Positions 26,502 through 34,687 of a stretch of DNA of 64,000 bases are shown here, piece by piece; the stretch's first letter is position 1, and every line of letters starts with the position of its first letter. The notes under the pieces were generated by a model that had not been told where the DNA came from, searched no databases, and saw only the letters and a list, made by a program, of their open reading frames with translations. The position numbers and the translations under genes were made by a program. Source of the DNA: PWXP01 sp034005525. GTDB lineage: Bacteria; Planctomycetota; Planctomycetia; Pirellulales; Thermoguttaceae. The DNA is taken from NCBI GenBank assembly GCA_034005525.1, contig JAVEUP010000002.1, positions 1 through 64,000 of the forward strand. Direction: 5' to 3'.

Positions 26502-26577
26502 GTCGGCGAAGTCGGCGGTTAGGTGGCAACACTCAGGGCGCTGCCTTTCGTTGTTGTACGCAAGTTGTGACTATTTA

Positions 26578-26830
26578 GCCCCGGAGGGGCGGCGGGCTGT
26601 AGCCACGGGTGAAGCGCGGTCCGACGACAGTCGGGCCAAGCGCAACCCGTGGTTCCCGGGCCCCTCGCCCGACAGCCCCGGTAGGGGCGGCAGAGACGCA
26701 TCCACTGCTGTCGCACCTGCCGGAGCTATCGGGGATTTCCGCCCTTATTCCACGGGTTCCGCGTCGCTGGCGGCGACAGCGCCGCCACGACGCTCCACCC
26801 GTGGCTACAACCTTATGGCCCCTCCGGGGC
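26578..26830. repeat. 253-bp palindrome-ended repeat element
   Basis: GCCCCGGAGGGGC at 26578-26590 is matched by GCCCCTCCGGGGC at 26818-26830. The next inner blocks TGTAGCCACGGGTGAAGCG and CGCTCCACCCGTGGCTACA also pair, giving about 40-base arms with small gaps. Smaller hairpins lie inside. No coding content. It fills most of the 392-bp space between the DUF4838 gene and the OmlA-like gene. Confidence 0.75.
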
Positions 26831-26893
26831 AGAGACACCCAGACCTCCCGTTGCTTTGTTCCCGGGCAATCCGCCTGGACAGCCTCTGCCGTT

Positions 26894-28075
26894 TCAGAAC
26901 ATGACCATGTCTTGTTCTCGCGTCAATCCATCGTTCCATTTCGCTTTGACCTTGCGGGTCTGCGACACGCATCCATCCTTCCATTCGACCACCAGCGTTG
27001 CCGGCGCGTCTCCCGCGGTATCGAACTCCCATGCCTCCCCGACCACGAAGTCGGGGGACCCGATCAGATTCAAAACCTCCTCCGGCGTCATACCCTCCTT
27101 CACGAGCGGAAAACCAGCCTGTACGGAGTGCGCTGGCGGCTTTGGGCGAAAATACCCAACCTCCCGATCTCCAAAGGCAAACTCGTAAATCGGCAGCGTG
27201 GTTGTCTCCTGGCCAAGTCGCCGAAGCGCAAGCCGGCTGAGTTGGCGGGCGCGAAAGCACCGGAACGAAAACGGATCGACTCCAGCCGCCGGCTCGCAAG
27301 CCAATCTTACGAGTGTCATGGCTGCATATTCGGATTGTTCGATGTCGCGAAGTATCCGTCCTGCGTCTTTCAACCGGAGTGACATGGCCAGGTGGGCGCC
27401 CAGGAGGATGGACGGTACGTTCGCTTCCGCAGCGAAATCGCCGTAGTATTCACCTAGGAGCCAAAGGGCTCTTTCCCTCTCGTATCGTTCAGCCTGTTGG
27501 TCGATGGCTTCGCAATGAGGAACCGGCTTGCCGGAGGCCGGATCAATGACGATTCGCCGGCCCCACCATGCCCGCACGACAAACAAGCGCTGACGCTCGG
27601 CGTTCAGAAAATACCAGAGCGACTTGGGGTCCCAAATCAAGCCGACGGTTGAGCCGATCGCGTAGCGTTTCAGATCGGCTTCCGGCCATTGCTCTTTCAG
27701 GTCGTCAACGCGTCCGCGATTGCGCCCGGCCGGATCGACAAAGACCAGTCTGTCCCAGTTGGTATGAATGGCAACCCAGCCGTCGTTGGCAACGACGACG
27801 CGCACGGGCGAGTATTCCTCCGGCTCCTGCGCCGCCTGCTTTCGGGTCCACACGAGCTTTGTTCCCCGGTCGTTGAACGCCGAGTAGACAAAGTTGCTCT
27901 GGAAGCCGAAGTCGAAACTGTCATTAGGCCGCTGATTGTCCGGCGAAATCGCGGTGACTTTCCACTCGCCGTCGGGTGAGAACGCAATGATGTCATTGAA
28001 GAACTTCACGGTCCCCAGGCAAGCCGTCGCACATAACAGCGACCCCAGCGATGCGAGTGAGAAAGATCGGATCAT
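26894..28075 (-). CDS. Exported protein of unknown function with OmlA/BamE-like C-terminus
   Basis: 393 residues. The N-terminus is a probable signal (SFSLASLGSLLCATACLG). The middle (residues about 25-150) has propeller- or WD-like strands such as FNDIIAFSPDGEWKVTAISPD, VVVANDGWVAIHTNWDRL and GRNRGRVDDL. Near residue 335 is FPLVKEGMTPEEVLNLIGSPDF, with the pattern of SmpA/OmlA/BamE domains (a Gly-Met-Thr turn, then IGxPD). I do not recognise the whole protein. It starts 22 bp after the truncated VapC remnant on the same strand, so it may now be read from the vapB promoter. Confidence 0.7.
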   Translation of the reverse strand: MIRSFSLASLGSLLCATACLGTVKFFNDIIAFSPDGEWKVTAISPDNQRPNDSFDFGFQSNFVYSAFNDRGTKLVWTRKQAAQEPEEYSPVRVVVANDGWVAIHTNWDRLVFVDPAGRNRGRVDDLKEQWPEADLKRYAIGSTVGLIWDPKSLWYFLNAERQRLFVVRAWWGRRIVIDPASGKPVPHCEAIDQQAERYERERALWLLGEYYGDFAAEANVPSILLGAHLAMSLRLKDAGRILRDIEQSEYAAMTLVRLACEPAAGVDPFSFRCFRARQLSRLALRRLGQETTTLPIYEFAFGDREVGYFRPKPPAHSVQAGFPLVKEGMTPEEVLNLIGSPDFVVGEAWEFDTAGDAPATLVVEWKDGCVSQTRKVKAKWNDGLTREQDMVMF

Positions 28076-28097
28076 CGGGAGGTCCCCCTACAATCGT

Positions 28098-28142
28098 GTT
28101 GACCAGAACGCTCAGAATGCTTGTGTCGATGAGGTAGGCCAC
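28098..28142 (-). pseudogene. Truncated VapC-type PIN toxin (first ~15 codons only)
   Basis: A GTG at 28142 overlaps the TAG stop of the antitoxin gene, as in normal vapBC pairs. It reads AYLIDTSILSVLVN, the N-terminal strand of PIN ribonucleases with the first catalytic Asp (LIDTS). After about 15 codons the frame runs into unrelated sequence leading to the start of the next gene, and no further PIN motif follows. The toxin has been deleted. Confidence 0.7.
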
Positions 28143-28375
28143 TACTCGTACAATCCTTCACTGCTCAGGGCCGAGTGAGGCAGCGACACACCGCAATCCG
28201 TGGCAAGCCCGAGGACCGTCCGTTCCCAGTCGTTCCTAGCAGCGAACGCCGTCTCGGGCCGTAGAAATCGGTCGCGCAACACTTGGTCGACCAAGACATC
28301 CGGCGGCAGGCCTTGCCTTCGTGCCGACTCATTGAGTGCGGCTTCAAGTTCCGGGCTGAGTTTAATCACCATCAT
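28142..28375 (-). CDS. VapB-type ribbon-helix-helix antitoxin
   Basis: 77-residue protein starting MMVIKLSPELEAALNESARR, a ribbon-helix-helix (CopG/VapB) DNA-binding strand-helix-helix, followed by QGLPPDVLVDQVLRDRFL and a C-terminal tail (ERTVLGLATDCGVSLPHSAL) that would thread into a toxin. The ATG at 28375 has GGGAG upstream. Such antitoxins repress their own operon and neutralise the adjacent toxin. Here the toxin gene that overlaps its stop codon is cut to about 15 codons, so this is an orphan. Confidence 0.75.
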   Translation of the reverse strand: MMVIKLSPELEAALNESARRQGLPPDVLVDQVLRDRFLRPETAFAARNDWERTVLGLATDCGVSLPHSALSSEGLYE

Positions 28376-28561
28376 ACCGCTCCCGCGTTTCCCCTTTTCA
28401 ATCCTAACCGGTCGACTGTGGGTCAATGTCCCTTACTACGGACACCACAGTCATTGTATGGCTTGGGTTAGGCGGCGTCAACACAAGGGCAATGGTCAGG
28501 AGGCCACGCGATAGTGGGTACATGGTCTTCGTCATCTTGCACCGCCAAGGTCTGAAAACGC

Positions 28562-30067
28562 TCAGTACGCCCGCAGCAACTCCAGGAACCGGCGGTCGAG
28601 CTGGTGGCCGTGGAACTCGGCGTAGGCGATGTCCTCCCGCTGCGAATCGACGATGCCGAAGCTGCCGCGCAGGTTCCACAGCGCCCAGCCGAAGCCGGCC
28701 TGCTGCCAGAGGGAAAGCTGGTCTTCCGCCCAGCGCAGTACGACGTCGTGCGGGGTGAAACGGTGGGCGCCCCATTCGCCCACGTGGACGCCCACGCCCT
28801 CGTCGGCTAGCTTCTTCCACGGGGCGATACAGTGCTCCGCCAGCCATTGCCGGTCCATCATCGACGGCGGCACGAACGCGGGGCCATCGGCGCCGGGCTG
28901 GAAACGCACGACGCCGCGATCCGGCTCGCCCCAGGCAAGGGACCGGACAACAAGCACGTGCTCGGGACGATCACCCGCCGGCTTCAAGCCCAACTCGGTG
29001 ACGGTCATCCAGTCGCCTTCGACGTTGGCGAGTTCGAGCCGTTTGGTTCCGGCAGGCACAGAGGCGTGGTAATCGCGGTCGTAGATGTTCTGATAGATGT
29101 TCCACTGCGGGGCATGAACGACCTCTTTCCACTCGCCCTCGCCCGGGCCGGGCTGGAACGTCTTCTCGACGATGGTCTCGCCGTCGGCGGTGACGACCAG
29201 CCGGGAATGACCGGACACCTGGCCGACGCGCACACGAAGCTGCATGGCCTCGCCGAACGCGCCTTCCACGACCAGCGGCGCGTGCCAGTCCCGGCGCGAC
29301 GGGGAGAACAGGCGGCCGTTGACCTGCGGGATCGGCCACTCGGGCGTCGGGTATCGATCGGCCCCGCGCACCCAGGAAGCGCGGTAGTGCGAAATCTCCG
29401 CGGGAGAGTAGCCGCGAGTGGACTGGGCGACGCGCCACGGCTTCAGGCCCGCGATGGGATCGCGCCCCCAATTCAACCCGTCGCTGATGATCAACCGCTC
29501 CGGGTCCTCCTTGCGGATTCCGTCGACCGCCCCTTTCACGGCGCGCAGGTAGACGTCCTCGTCGATGTGCGCCGGCTCGTTGACCAGGTTGAAGCTGAGC
29601 CGGTCCGAGGGGATGCCCCGGTAGCGGACGGCGAACTGCCGCCACTGGAACGCAAACTGCCGCTGGGCCTCCTCGTCTTCCCAGAGGCTCAGCGAGTGCT
29701 TGACCGCGCGGTTGACGGTGTATCCCGGCGCGTTGTGCAGGTTAAGGCTGACGTGCACGCCATACTTGCGGCCCAGTTCGATCGCCTCGTCCACGTGTTC
29801 GAGCACGTCCTCGCGGAGCGTGCCGGGGTCGTCCGCACCGGTCCATTGCCGGTAGTCCATCGGCAGCCGGACGAAGTCGAACCCCCAGTCACTGATCCAC
29901 TGGAAATCGCTCTCCCGGAACCGCTCGTTGCGGTAGAACTTCTCCAGCAGGTTGAACCCGCGCCAGCGAGGCAGTTTCTGCCATAGTTCCGGCCCGGATG
30001 CAGCCAGGAGCCCGGGGCCGAGCGCGGCCGCGGCGACGGTCGAAGCGAGGAAATCACGACGTTTCAT
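28562..30067 (-). CDS. Tat-exported GH5-like glycoside hydrolase (cellulase family)
   Basis: Exported TIM-barrel glycosidase related to GH5 endoglucanases/mannanases. The ATG at 30067 is chosen since it gives MKRRDFLASTVAAAALGPGL, a twin-arginine-type signal. RGFNLLEKF and DFVRLPMDYRQW are family-like N-terminal motifs. The acid/base glutamate is in NLVNEP (E164), and the probable nucleophile is in HVGEWGAH (E about 431). Between them, about residues 235-370, a beta-rich segment (VVEGAFGEAMQLRVRVGQVSG; WMTVTELGLKP) interrupts the barrel and looks like an inserted carbohydrate-binding or jelly-roll domain. About 501 residues. Likely degrades beta-glycans outside the cytoplasm; exact substrate unknown. 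Confidence 0.88.
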   Translation of the reverse strand: MKRRDFLASTVAAAALGPGLLAASGPELWQKLPRWRGFNLLEKFYRNERFRESDFQWISDWGFDFVRLPMDYRQWTGADDPGTLREDVLEHVDEAIELGRKYGVHVSLNLHNAPGYTVNRAVKHSLSLWEDEEAQRQFAFQWRQFAVRYRGIPSDRLSFNLVNEPAHIDEDVYLRAVKGAVDGIRKEDPERLIISDGLNWGRDPIAGLKPWRVAQSTRGYSPAEISHYRASWVRGADRYPTPEWPIPQVNGRLFSPSRRDWHAPLVVEGAFGEAMQLRVRVGQVSGHSRLVVTADGETIVEKTFQPGPGEGEWKEVVHAPQWNIYQNIYDRDYHASVPAGTKRLELANVEGDWMTVTELGLKPAGDRPEHVLVVRSLAWGEPDRGVVRFQPGADGPAFVPPSMMDRQWLAEHCIAPWKKLADEGVGVHVGEWGAHRFTPHDVVLRWAEDQLSLWQQAGFGWALWNLRGSFGIVDSQREDIAYAEFHGHQLDRRFLELLRAY

Positions 30068-30181
30068 GGCGACAATCCAAGTTGAAGAATGGTCTCGGTC
30101 CAACGTGATTCTTGCCCGGATGGATCGTGAGGTCAAGTGCCGGCCTGTGACTTCGATCGGAACGCGATAACCCCAGCGCCG

Positions 30182-33100
30182 TTACGGCTTGGTTATCTGT
30201 TGCGCGTCTTCTTGCTGGTGTTTGCGGGCGTACTCAAGGAATCGCTCGACCTCGGAGGTCATTCCGCCGTAGAGATGGGGGACCTCTTCCAGTAGACGCT
30301 CGCCGGCGGTGATGGCGTGGTCCCATTGCTTCAAGGTGTAATGGATACGGAACTGGCCGTAGAGCCCCGTGTAGATGGCCGAAGGGTCGGCTTCCATGGC
30401 TGAAAGGCGGCGATACCACCGGAGCGACTCGTCCGGCCGGTCGAGGCACCAGAAGTCGTGGAGCACCGCCATCAGCAACAGTGCTTGCGGGTCGTCCGGG
30501 TTGGCGGCGAGGATGGTCTGCGTCCGCTGCCGCGCGCCGTCGAAGTCGCGCAACAGCAGGCGGAACTTGGCGGCTTCGAGCGGCCCGGCCGCCTCGGCCA
30601 ATTCCCGCTTCCTTTCCGCCACGGCCGCCGTGGTCATGACCCTGCCGGCGGCACGGGCCGCGTCAAGGAAGCTGGAAGTTCCGATGTACGCCAGGCCGTC
30701 AGGCCCGCCCACCCAGACGCCGCTGGCAGTTCCCAGCGGATAGGGATCGGCACCGAAGTTCGCAAGCCGGAGCGGTCCGAACCAGGTGTCGGTGGCCGGT
30801 TCGTAACAAAGCAAGTCCGCTGCGGAGTCCCGCCCACCCACGAGGAAGAAGTGGCTCCCGCCTTGTGCAACGAACTGGTAGCACGTTCGCGGATGATCGT
30901 CCGGGAGGCTGCTGGGCGTGAGGATGCTGTCGCGCGCAAGGTTGTCGTGGTCGCGGCGGCCGGCATAGAAGTGCACACGACTGAACCAACTGCGCCTCAC
31001 GTCTCCACTGTCGTTCACTTCGTGCAGCCCTGTGTAAGCCATTACGTAGCGCCTGCCGTCGACCACGGCCATACTGGTCGGCTTCGGCGAGTAAGTCCGC
31101 GGCCGGCATTGCCATCCGTAGGGCCACACGTTGGGCCAGGCGCGAAACTCAGGCGCAACGCGCAGCACGTCCTGCGCAAGGCCGACATAGCCCATGGCCA
31201 TCAGCTTTTCGCCATCGCGCCAGAGGTGGGCGGGCGCCCGGAACAGCGGCGACTTGCCGTCCAAACGATGGAGCAGCGAGATCCGGCCGGTGTGCAGTTC
31301 CAACGTGCAGTAGACGGTGCGTTCTTTTTGCCCCGTCACCACCAGCAACCGGTGCTCGTCCAGCGGGCCGACAAAATAGACGTGCGGATCCGGCAAACCC
31401 TCGGCCGGCCCAAACGCCTGCCACAGGCCGGTTGCCGGGTCGAGAACCAGAAGACCTGTGCGCTTGGTGCCCACGCAGAGGTTATCGTGGAAGCACGCGG
31501 CGCCGGTCACTGCGATGTCGTCTCGACGCCACAAGGCCATGTCCGGCAGCACGCGGCGGGCAGGCCGGCCTTCTGCATCGACTGGAGTGCGGCACAGGTA
31601 TTGGCGCGACGGCAAGCGGTCGGCCCAGCCGGCAATTTCGCTCAGATTGGTTCCCGCCACGCCGTAGAGAATGTCCCGGCAAATCGCCAGCGGCACCATG
31701 CCCAGGGAGCGCTCTGCCTGGGGCTCGATGACGGCCTCTTCATAGACGGGAAAATCGTTCCAGACCAGTTCGATTTGCCGCACGGGCGTGGTCCACCGGG
31801 CCAGCCAGCGGTCATAGTCCTCGAGCAGTCGTTCATCGCCGCATCCCGCCAGAACGTCGCGGAGATGCTTGCCGATCTGCCATGAGTCGCGTGCCACCGA
31901 ACGACCACACCGCGTGAACTCCGCCAGGCGATCCCGAACGCGCGCCGCATCGCCTTCCTCGACGGCGAAGGTTACCAGCAGCGAACGGACCCGCAGCAGG
32001 CTGCTTTCGACGTTGCCGCGGTGAAAGTGATCGACCTTGCCGACTTGCGAGAGGAGCACGTCGACTCGGCGGCGGATCTGGTCCAGCCATTGCCAGCGGT
32101 ACACGGGGTCGATCCCACAGTCAGTCATCCCGTGATAAACATTCGTGACCAACCAGCCGCAATACGGCTCGTAGGCCTCGATGTGGCCACTCATGCCGAT
32201 TTCGACGAGCCGGCGCAGCATATCCGTTTCTTCGGGATCCATTGGCCGGGGCAGCCAGTTCATCATGGTCACGCCCTGTCTGCGCTGCACCCTGTCGGCC
32301 TGTTCCGATTCCACCGCCCTATGGGATGCTGCGCGGACGTCATGATAGACATTCTGAAACACGTACTTGCGATGCTCTACGTTTTCCTCGAAGCGCTCCA
32401 AGTAAGCCAAAGCTTCGCGCAGCCTTTCCTTGTGGGTACGCTGCAACCTGACAATCGCATAGGCCGCCGGTTCGTAGCTCGGATCAAGCTTGGCCGCGGC
32501 CGCGATTCGCTCGCGGTCCGGCTTCCCGTCCTTATCTCTGTACTGCGCGGCGGCTTCCAGTTCCGCCTTGGCCTGGTTTCGCCGGGTGATCATCTCGGCG
32601 ACCATGTCGGCGGCCTCCGCCGGGCGGGCTTGCCCGAGCTGTCCGGCCAGCAGTTCACAGAGCTTCGGCGCCAACGCCGGCCAATCGGCCACCTTCCCGC
32701 GCATGGTGGTCCACTCGCCCTCCCCACCGGTTTCGCACAGCCGGAAGCGAAGCTCAATGGTCGTGTCTTCGAACGTTCTGCCCTCGGATTCCACCTCAAC
32801 CAGCTCGGCGTTGAGCAGCCGGTCGGCCTGAGGCGTAAACTGCCGGCCTCCGGCCAGGCGGACGTGCCCCAGCAGCAACAGCAGCGATTCCTCCGCAGCC
32901 GTGATCGCCTCCAGGTGATGGACCACGCACACGTTGGGCGCTTCGGCAGCCACCCGCTCGAGTATCTCCTGGAGATGCGCCCGCATGGGTTCCAAGCGGC
33001 TCATGCCGTCCGGCGTCGATACGCCGAGAAACCGCACCTTCAACCGGCCGCGGGAGGCCGCAACGGCGTCGATGGCCAACTGCTTGCACGCGCCGGCCAT

Positions 33101-33550
33101 TTCCCGCAATACGGCGTCCGGCATTTCCGGCGCCCACGGCCACTGGCGAGAACCGGCCAGGTTCCCGTTGGACAAATCGACGACGCTCAAAACAACAGCG
33201 GGTTTCGCCTGCAAACGATCGATGCTCACGCGCACCATCGCATCGTACGCCAGCGCAGGCTTCTTGACGGCGCCGGTCGCCCGTTCCGCCAGCACGCGGT
33301 CGATTTGCGAGCGATCCACCACGCGCAGACCGGGGTCCTTCGCCAGTTCCGCCTCCAATCGGCCGCAAAATAGGTCGGCCGCCGCTGAATCGTTCGGTTC
33401 GAGAAGTTGCGGGGGCGGAAGTACGACAACGGTGATCGGCTCACTCGCGGCTGCCTCGATGGTATGTGTTGCCAGTACGGCGAAAACTGTCGTCAACAAC
33501 AGCCGCAGATCAAAGGACACGCTGTGGCGACTATCCATGAACCCGTTCAC
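30182..33550 (-). CDS. Large exported CsgG-like / propeller / TPR protein (paralogue 2)
   Basis: 1122 residues from a GTG at 33550 that overlaps the previous stop (GTGA); an ATG at 33538 is the alternative. A signal segment (LLLTTVFAVLATHTIEAA) precedes a CsgG/TolB-N-like domain at about 37-170 (TVVVLPPPQLLEPNDS; LRVVDRSQIDRVLAE). A helical middle follows. A beta-propeller-like region covers about 680-960 (GLLVLDPATGLWQAFGPAEG, YEPATDTWFGPL, GVWVGGPDGLAYIG). TPR-like repeats end the protein at about 1010-1110. The same architecture occurs in the 1542-residue protein at 36128-40756, with near-parallel C-termini (LHDFWCLDRPDESLRWY against LHDLWCMNRPEAALEYY). Last gene of the minus-strand cluster. 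Function unknown; an envelope role is inferred. Confidence 0.75.
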   Translation of the reverse strand: MNGFMDSRHSVSFDLRLLLTTVFAVLATHTIEAAASEPITVVVLPPPQLLEPNDSAAADLFCGRLEAELAKDPGLRVVDRSQIDRVLAERATGAVKKPALAYDAMVRVSIDRLQAKPAVVLSVVDLSNGNLAGSRQWPWAPEMPDAVLREMAGACKQLAIDAVAASRGRLKVRFLGVSTPDGMSRLEPMRAHLQEILERVAAEAPNVCVVHHLEAITAAEESLLLLLGHVRLAGGRQFTPQADRLLNAELVEVESEGRTFEDTTIELRFRLCETGGEGEWTTMRGKVADWPALAPKLCELLAGQLGQARPAEAADMVAEMITRRNQAKAELEAAAQYRDKDGKPDRERIAAAAKLDPSYEPAAYAIVRLQRTHKERLREALAYLERFEENVEHRKYVFQNVYHDVRAASHRAVESEQADRVQRRQGVTMMNWLPRPMDPEETDMLRRLVEIGMSGHIEAYEPYCGWLVTNVYHGMTDCGIDPVYRWQWLDQIRRRVDVLLSQVGKVDHFHRGNVESSLLRVRSLLVTFAVEEGDAARVRDRLAEFTRCGRSVARDSWQIGKHLRDVLAGCGDERLLEDYDRWLARWTTPVRQIELVWNDFPVYEEAVIEPQAERSLGMVPLAICRDILYGVAGTNLSEIAGWADRLPSRQYLCRTPVDAEGRPARRVLPDMALWRRDDIAVTGAACFHDNLCVGTKRTGLLVLDPATGLWQAFGPAEGLPDPHVYFVGPLDEHRLLVVTGQKERTVYCTLELHTGRISLLHRLDGKSPLFRAPAHLWRDGEKLMAMGYVGLAQDVLRVAPEFRAWPNVWPYGWQCRPRTYSPKPTSMAVVDGRRYVMAYTGLHEVNDSGDVRRSWFSRVHFYAGRRDHDNLARDSILTPSSLPDDHPRTCYQFVAQGGSHFFLVGGRDSAADLLCYEPATDTWFGPLRLANFGADPYPLGTASGVWVGGPDGLAYIGTSSFLDAARAAGRVMTTAAVAERKRELAEAAGPLEAAKFRLLLRDFDGARQRTQTILAANPDDPQALLLMAVLHDFWCLDRPDESLRWYRRLSAMEADPSAIYTGLYGQFRIHYTLKQWDHAITAGERLLEEVPHLYGGMTSEVERFLEYARKHQQEDAQQITKP

Positions 33551-34608
33551 CTGCTCTCGCGCTCCATCTGAACGTATCGGGTGATCACCGCATCGCAGGC
33601 CTGAATGCCGGCTTCCTCCAGGGCAGTCTTGGCGGCGAAGGTCTCTGCCAGATCGACGCCGGCCGCGACGCCGCGATCGCTCACCGCAAGCGTCCGGCCG
33701 GGGAGCGGCACGAGGCGCAGCTCGACGCGGGCACGGCAGCTTACCAGCCCGTGCAACTGCGCGGCGAATGCGCTAACGCCCTCGCCTTCGAGCAGGTAGT
33801 CGACCTTCTTCTCGCCGTAGCGGCCCGTTTGCAGCAGTGCTTCTTTCCAGCCGGCCACGGGGTCCTGTGGCACAATCACCGAAAGCCCCAGACTGCGCAG
33901 CCGCTGCATGATGGCCATTTGCGCAGCCGGGTCGTCGAGCGGCCGGCCGACGTGCGTTTCGTCCACCGAGACCAATACCACCTTCCCGGCCAGGGGCCGG
34001 GCACGCTTACGCAACTCGCTGAGGGCCTTCTCATCGGGATCGGGCACCGGCCGCTGCAAACGCCGCACGCCGGCTGACAGCGGCTCTTCAAGACGTGCCA
34101 ACACGGCCTGGAATCCGTCTTCCACCGGGGCCTTCGCCGAGACGGTCGTCTGGACGGTCGTCTCCACGTCGATGATCTTCAGCACAAGGTAGTGCGACTG
34201 CTCGATGCGGCTCGCCCGGCCGACGACGATGTACTGCGCGGAAAGGAACTTTCCGAGCCGGACCGCCGACGGCGTTTCCACCAGGCCGCTTAAGGCAATC
34301 TGGTGCTCCTCGGCCACGCGACGGATTTGGTCGCGGTTCACGAGCGTTACCTCCGGCAGCGCCGCCAGCATGGCGTTGATCTGGTCCGTCACAACCGGGC
34401 CTTCAGCGCTGATACCTCCAAGCACGTCCATGTCGAAGATGGCAATGCGGATGGGCCGGAGTCGCTCCGCCGCCCGGTCGTCCCTGGCACGCGGCCTCTC
34501 GGGCGGCGCGGCTTCGATGCAAGGGAGGGGGCTCGTCAGTAGGGCGAGACCCGCCAGCACGGCGAAGAGCCCCACACAGACAGAGTTTCGGTTGGTTCGG
34601 TTTGTCAT
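33547..34608 (-). CDS. Exported CsgG-family (curli assembly-like) protein
   Basis: 353 residues with GGAGG upstream of the ATG and a signal peptide (VGLFAVLAGLALLTSPLPC; the Cys could be a lipidation site but the box is weak). Residues 52-170 match CsgG-type domains: RIAIFDMDVLGG, VTLVNRDQIRRVAEEHQIAL, GKFLSAQYIVVGRASRIEQS and LVLKIIDVETT. CsgG proteins form outer-membrane export pores or bind surface assemblies. The C-terminal part (200-350) has a second alpha/beta unit of unknown type. It overlaps the next gene by 4 bases (GTGA) and is 79 bp from the previous one. The same domain type recurs in both large neighbours. Confidence 0.78.
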   Translation of the reverse strand: MTNRTNRNSVCVGLFAVLAGLALLTSPLPCIEAAPPERPRARDDRAAERLRPIRIAIFDMDVLGGISAEGPVVTDQINAMLAALPEVTLVNRDQIRRVAEEHQIALSGLVETPSAVRLGKFLSAQYIVVGRASRIEQSHYLVLKIIDVETTVQTTVSAKAPVEDGFQAVLARLEEPLSAGVRRLQRPVPDPDEKALSELRKRARPLAGKVVLVSVDETHVGRPLDDPAAQMAIMQRLRSLGLSVIVPQDPVAGWKEALLQTGRYGEKKVDYLLEGEGVSAFAAQLHGLVSCRARVELRLVPLPGRTLAVSDRGVAAGVDLAETFAAKTALEEAGIQACDAVITRYVQMERESR

Positions 34609-34647
34609 GGTTTTTCCTCCGCGAAAGGTAGTGGTCAGTCATGCGCT

Positions 34648-34668
34648 CCACCGGCACGGGGCCGGTGG
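34648..34668. promoter_or_regulatory. Intra-operon hairpin
   Basis: CCACCGGC (34648-34655) and GCCGGTGG (34661-34668) form an 8-bp GC stem with a 5-base loop in the 79-bp space between two genes of the minus-strand cluster. There is no T tract, so mRNA processing or stability is as likely as attenuation. Confidence 0.3.
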
Positions 34669-34687
34669 GGGCGTGAACGGGTTGGGG

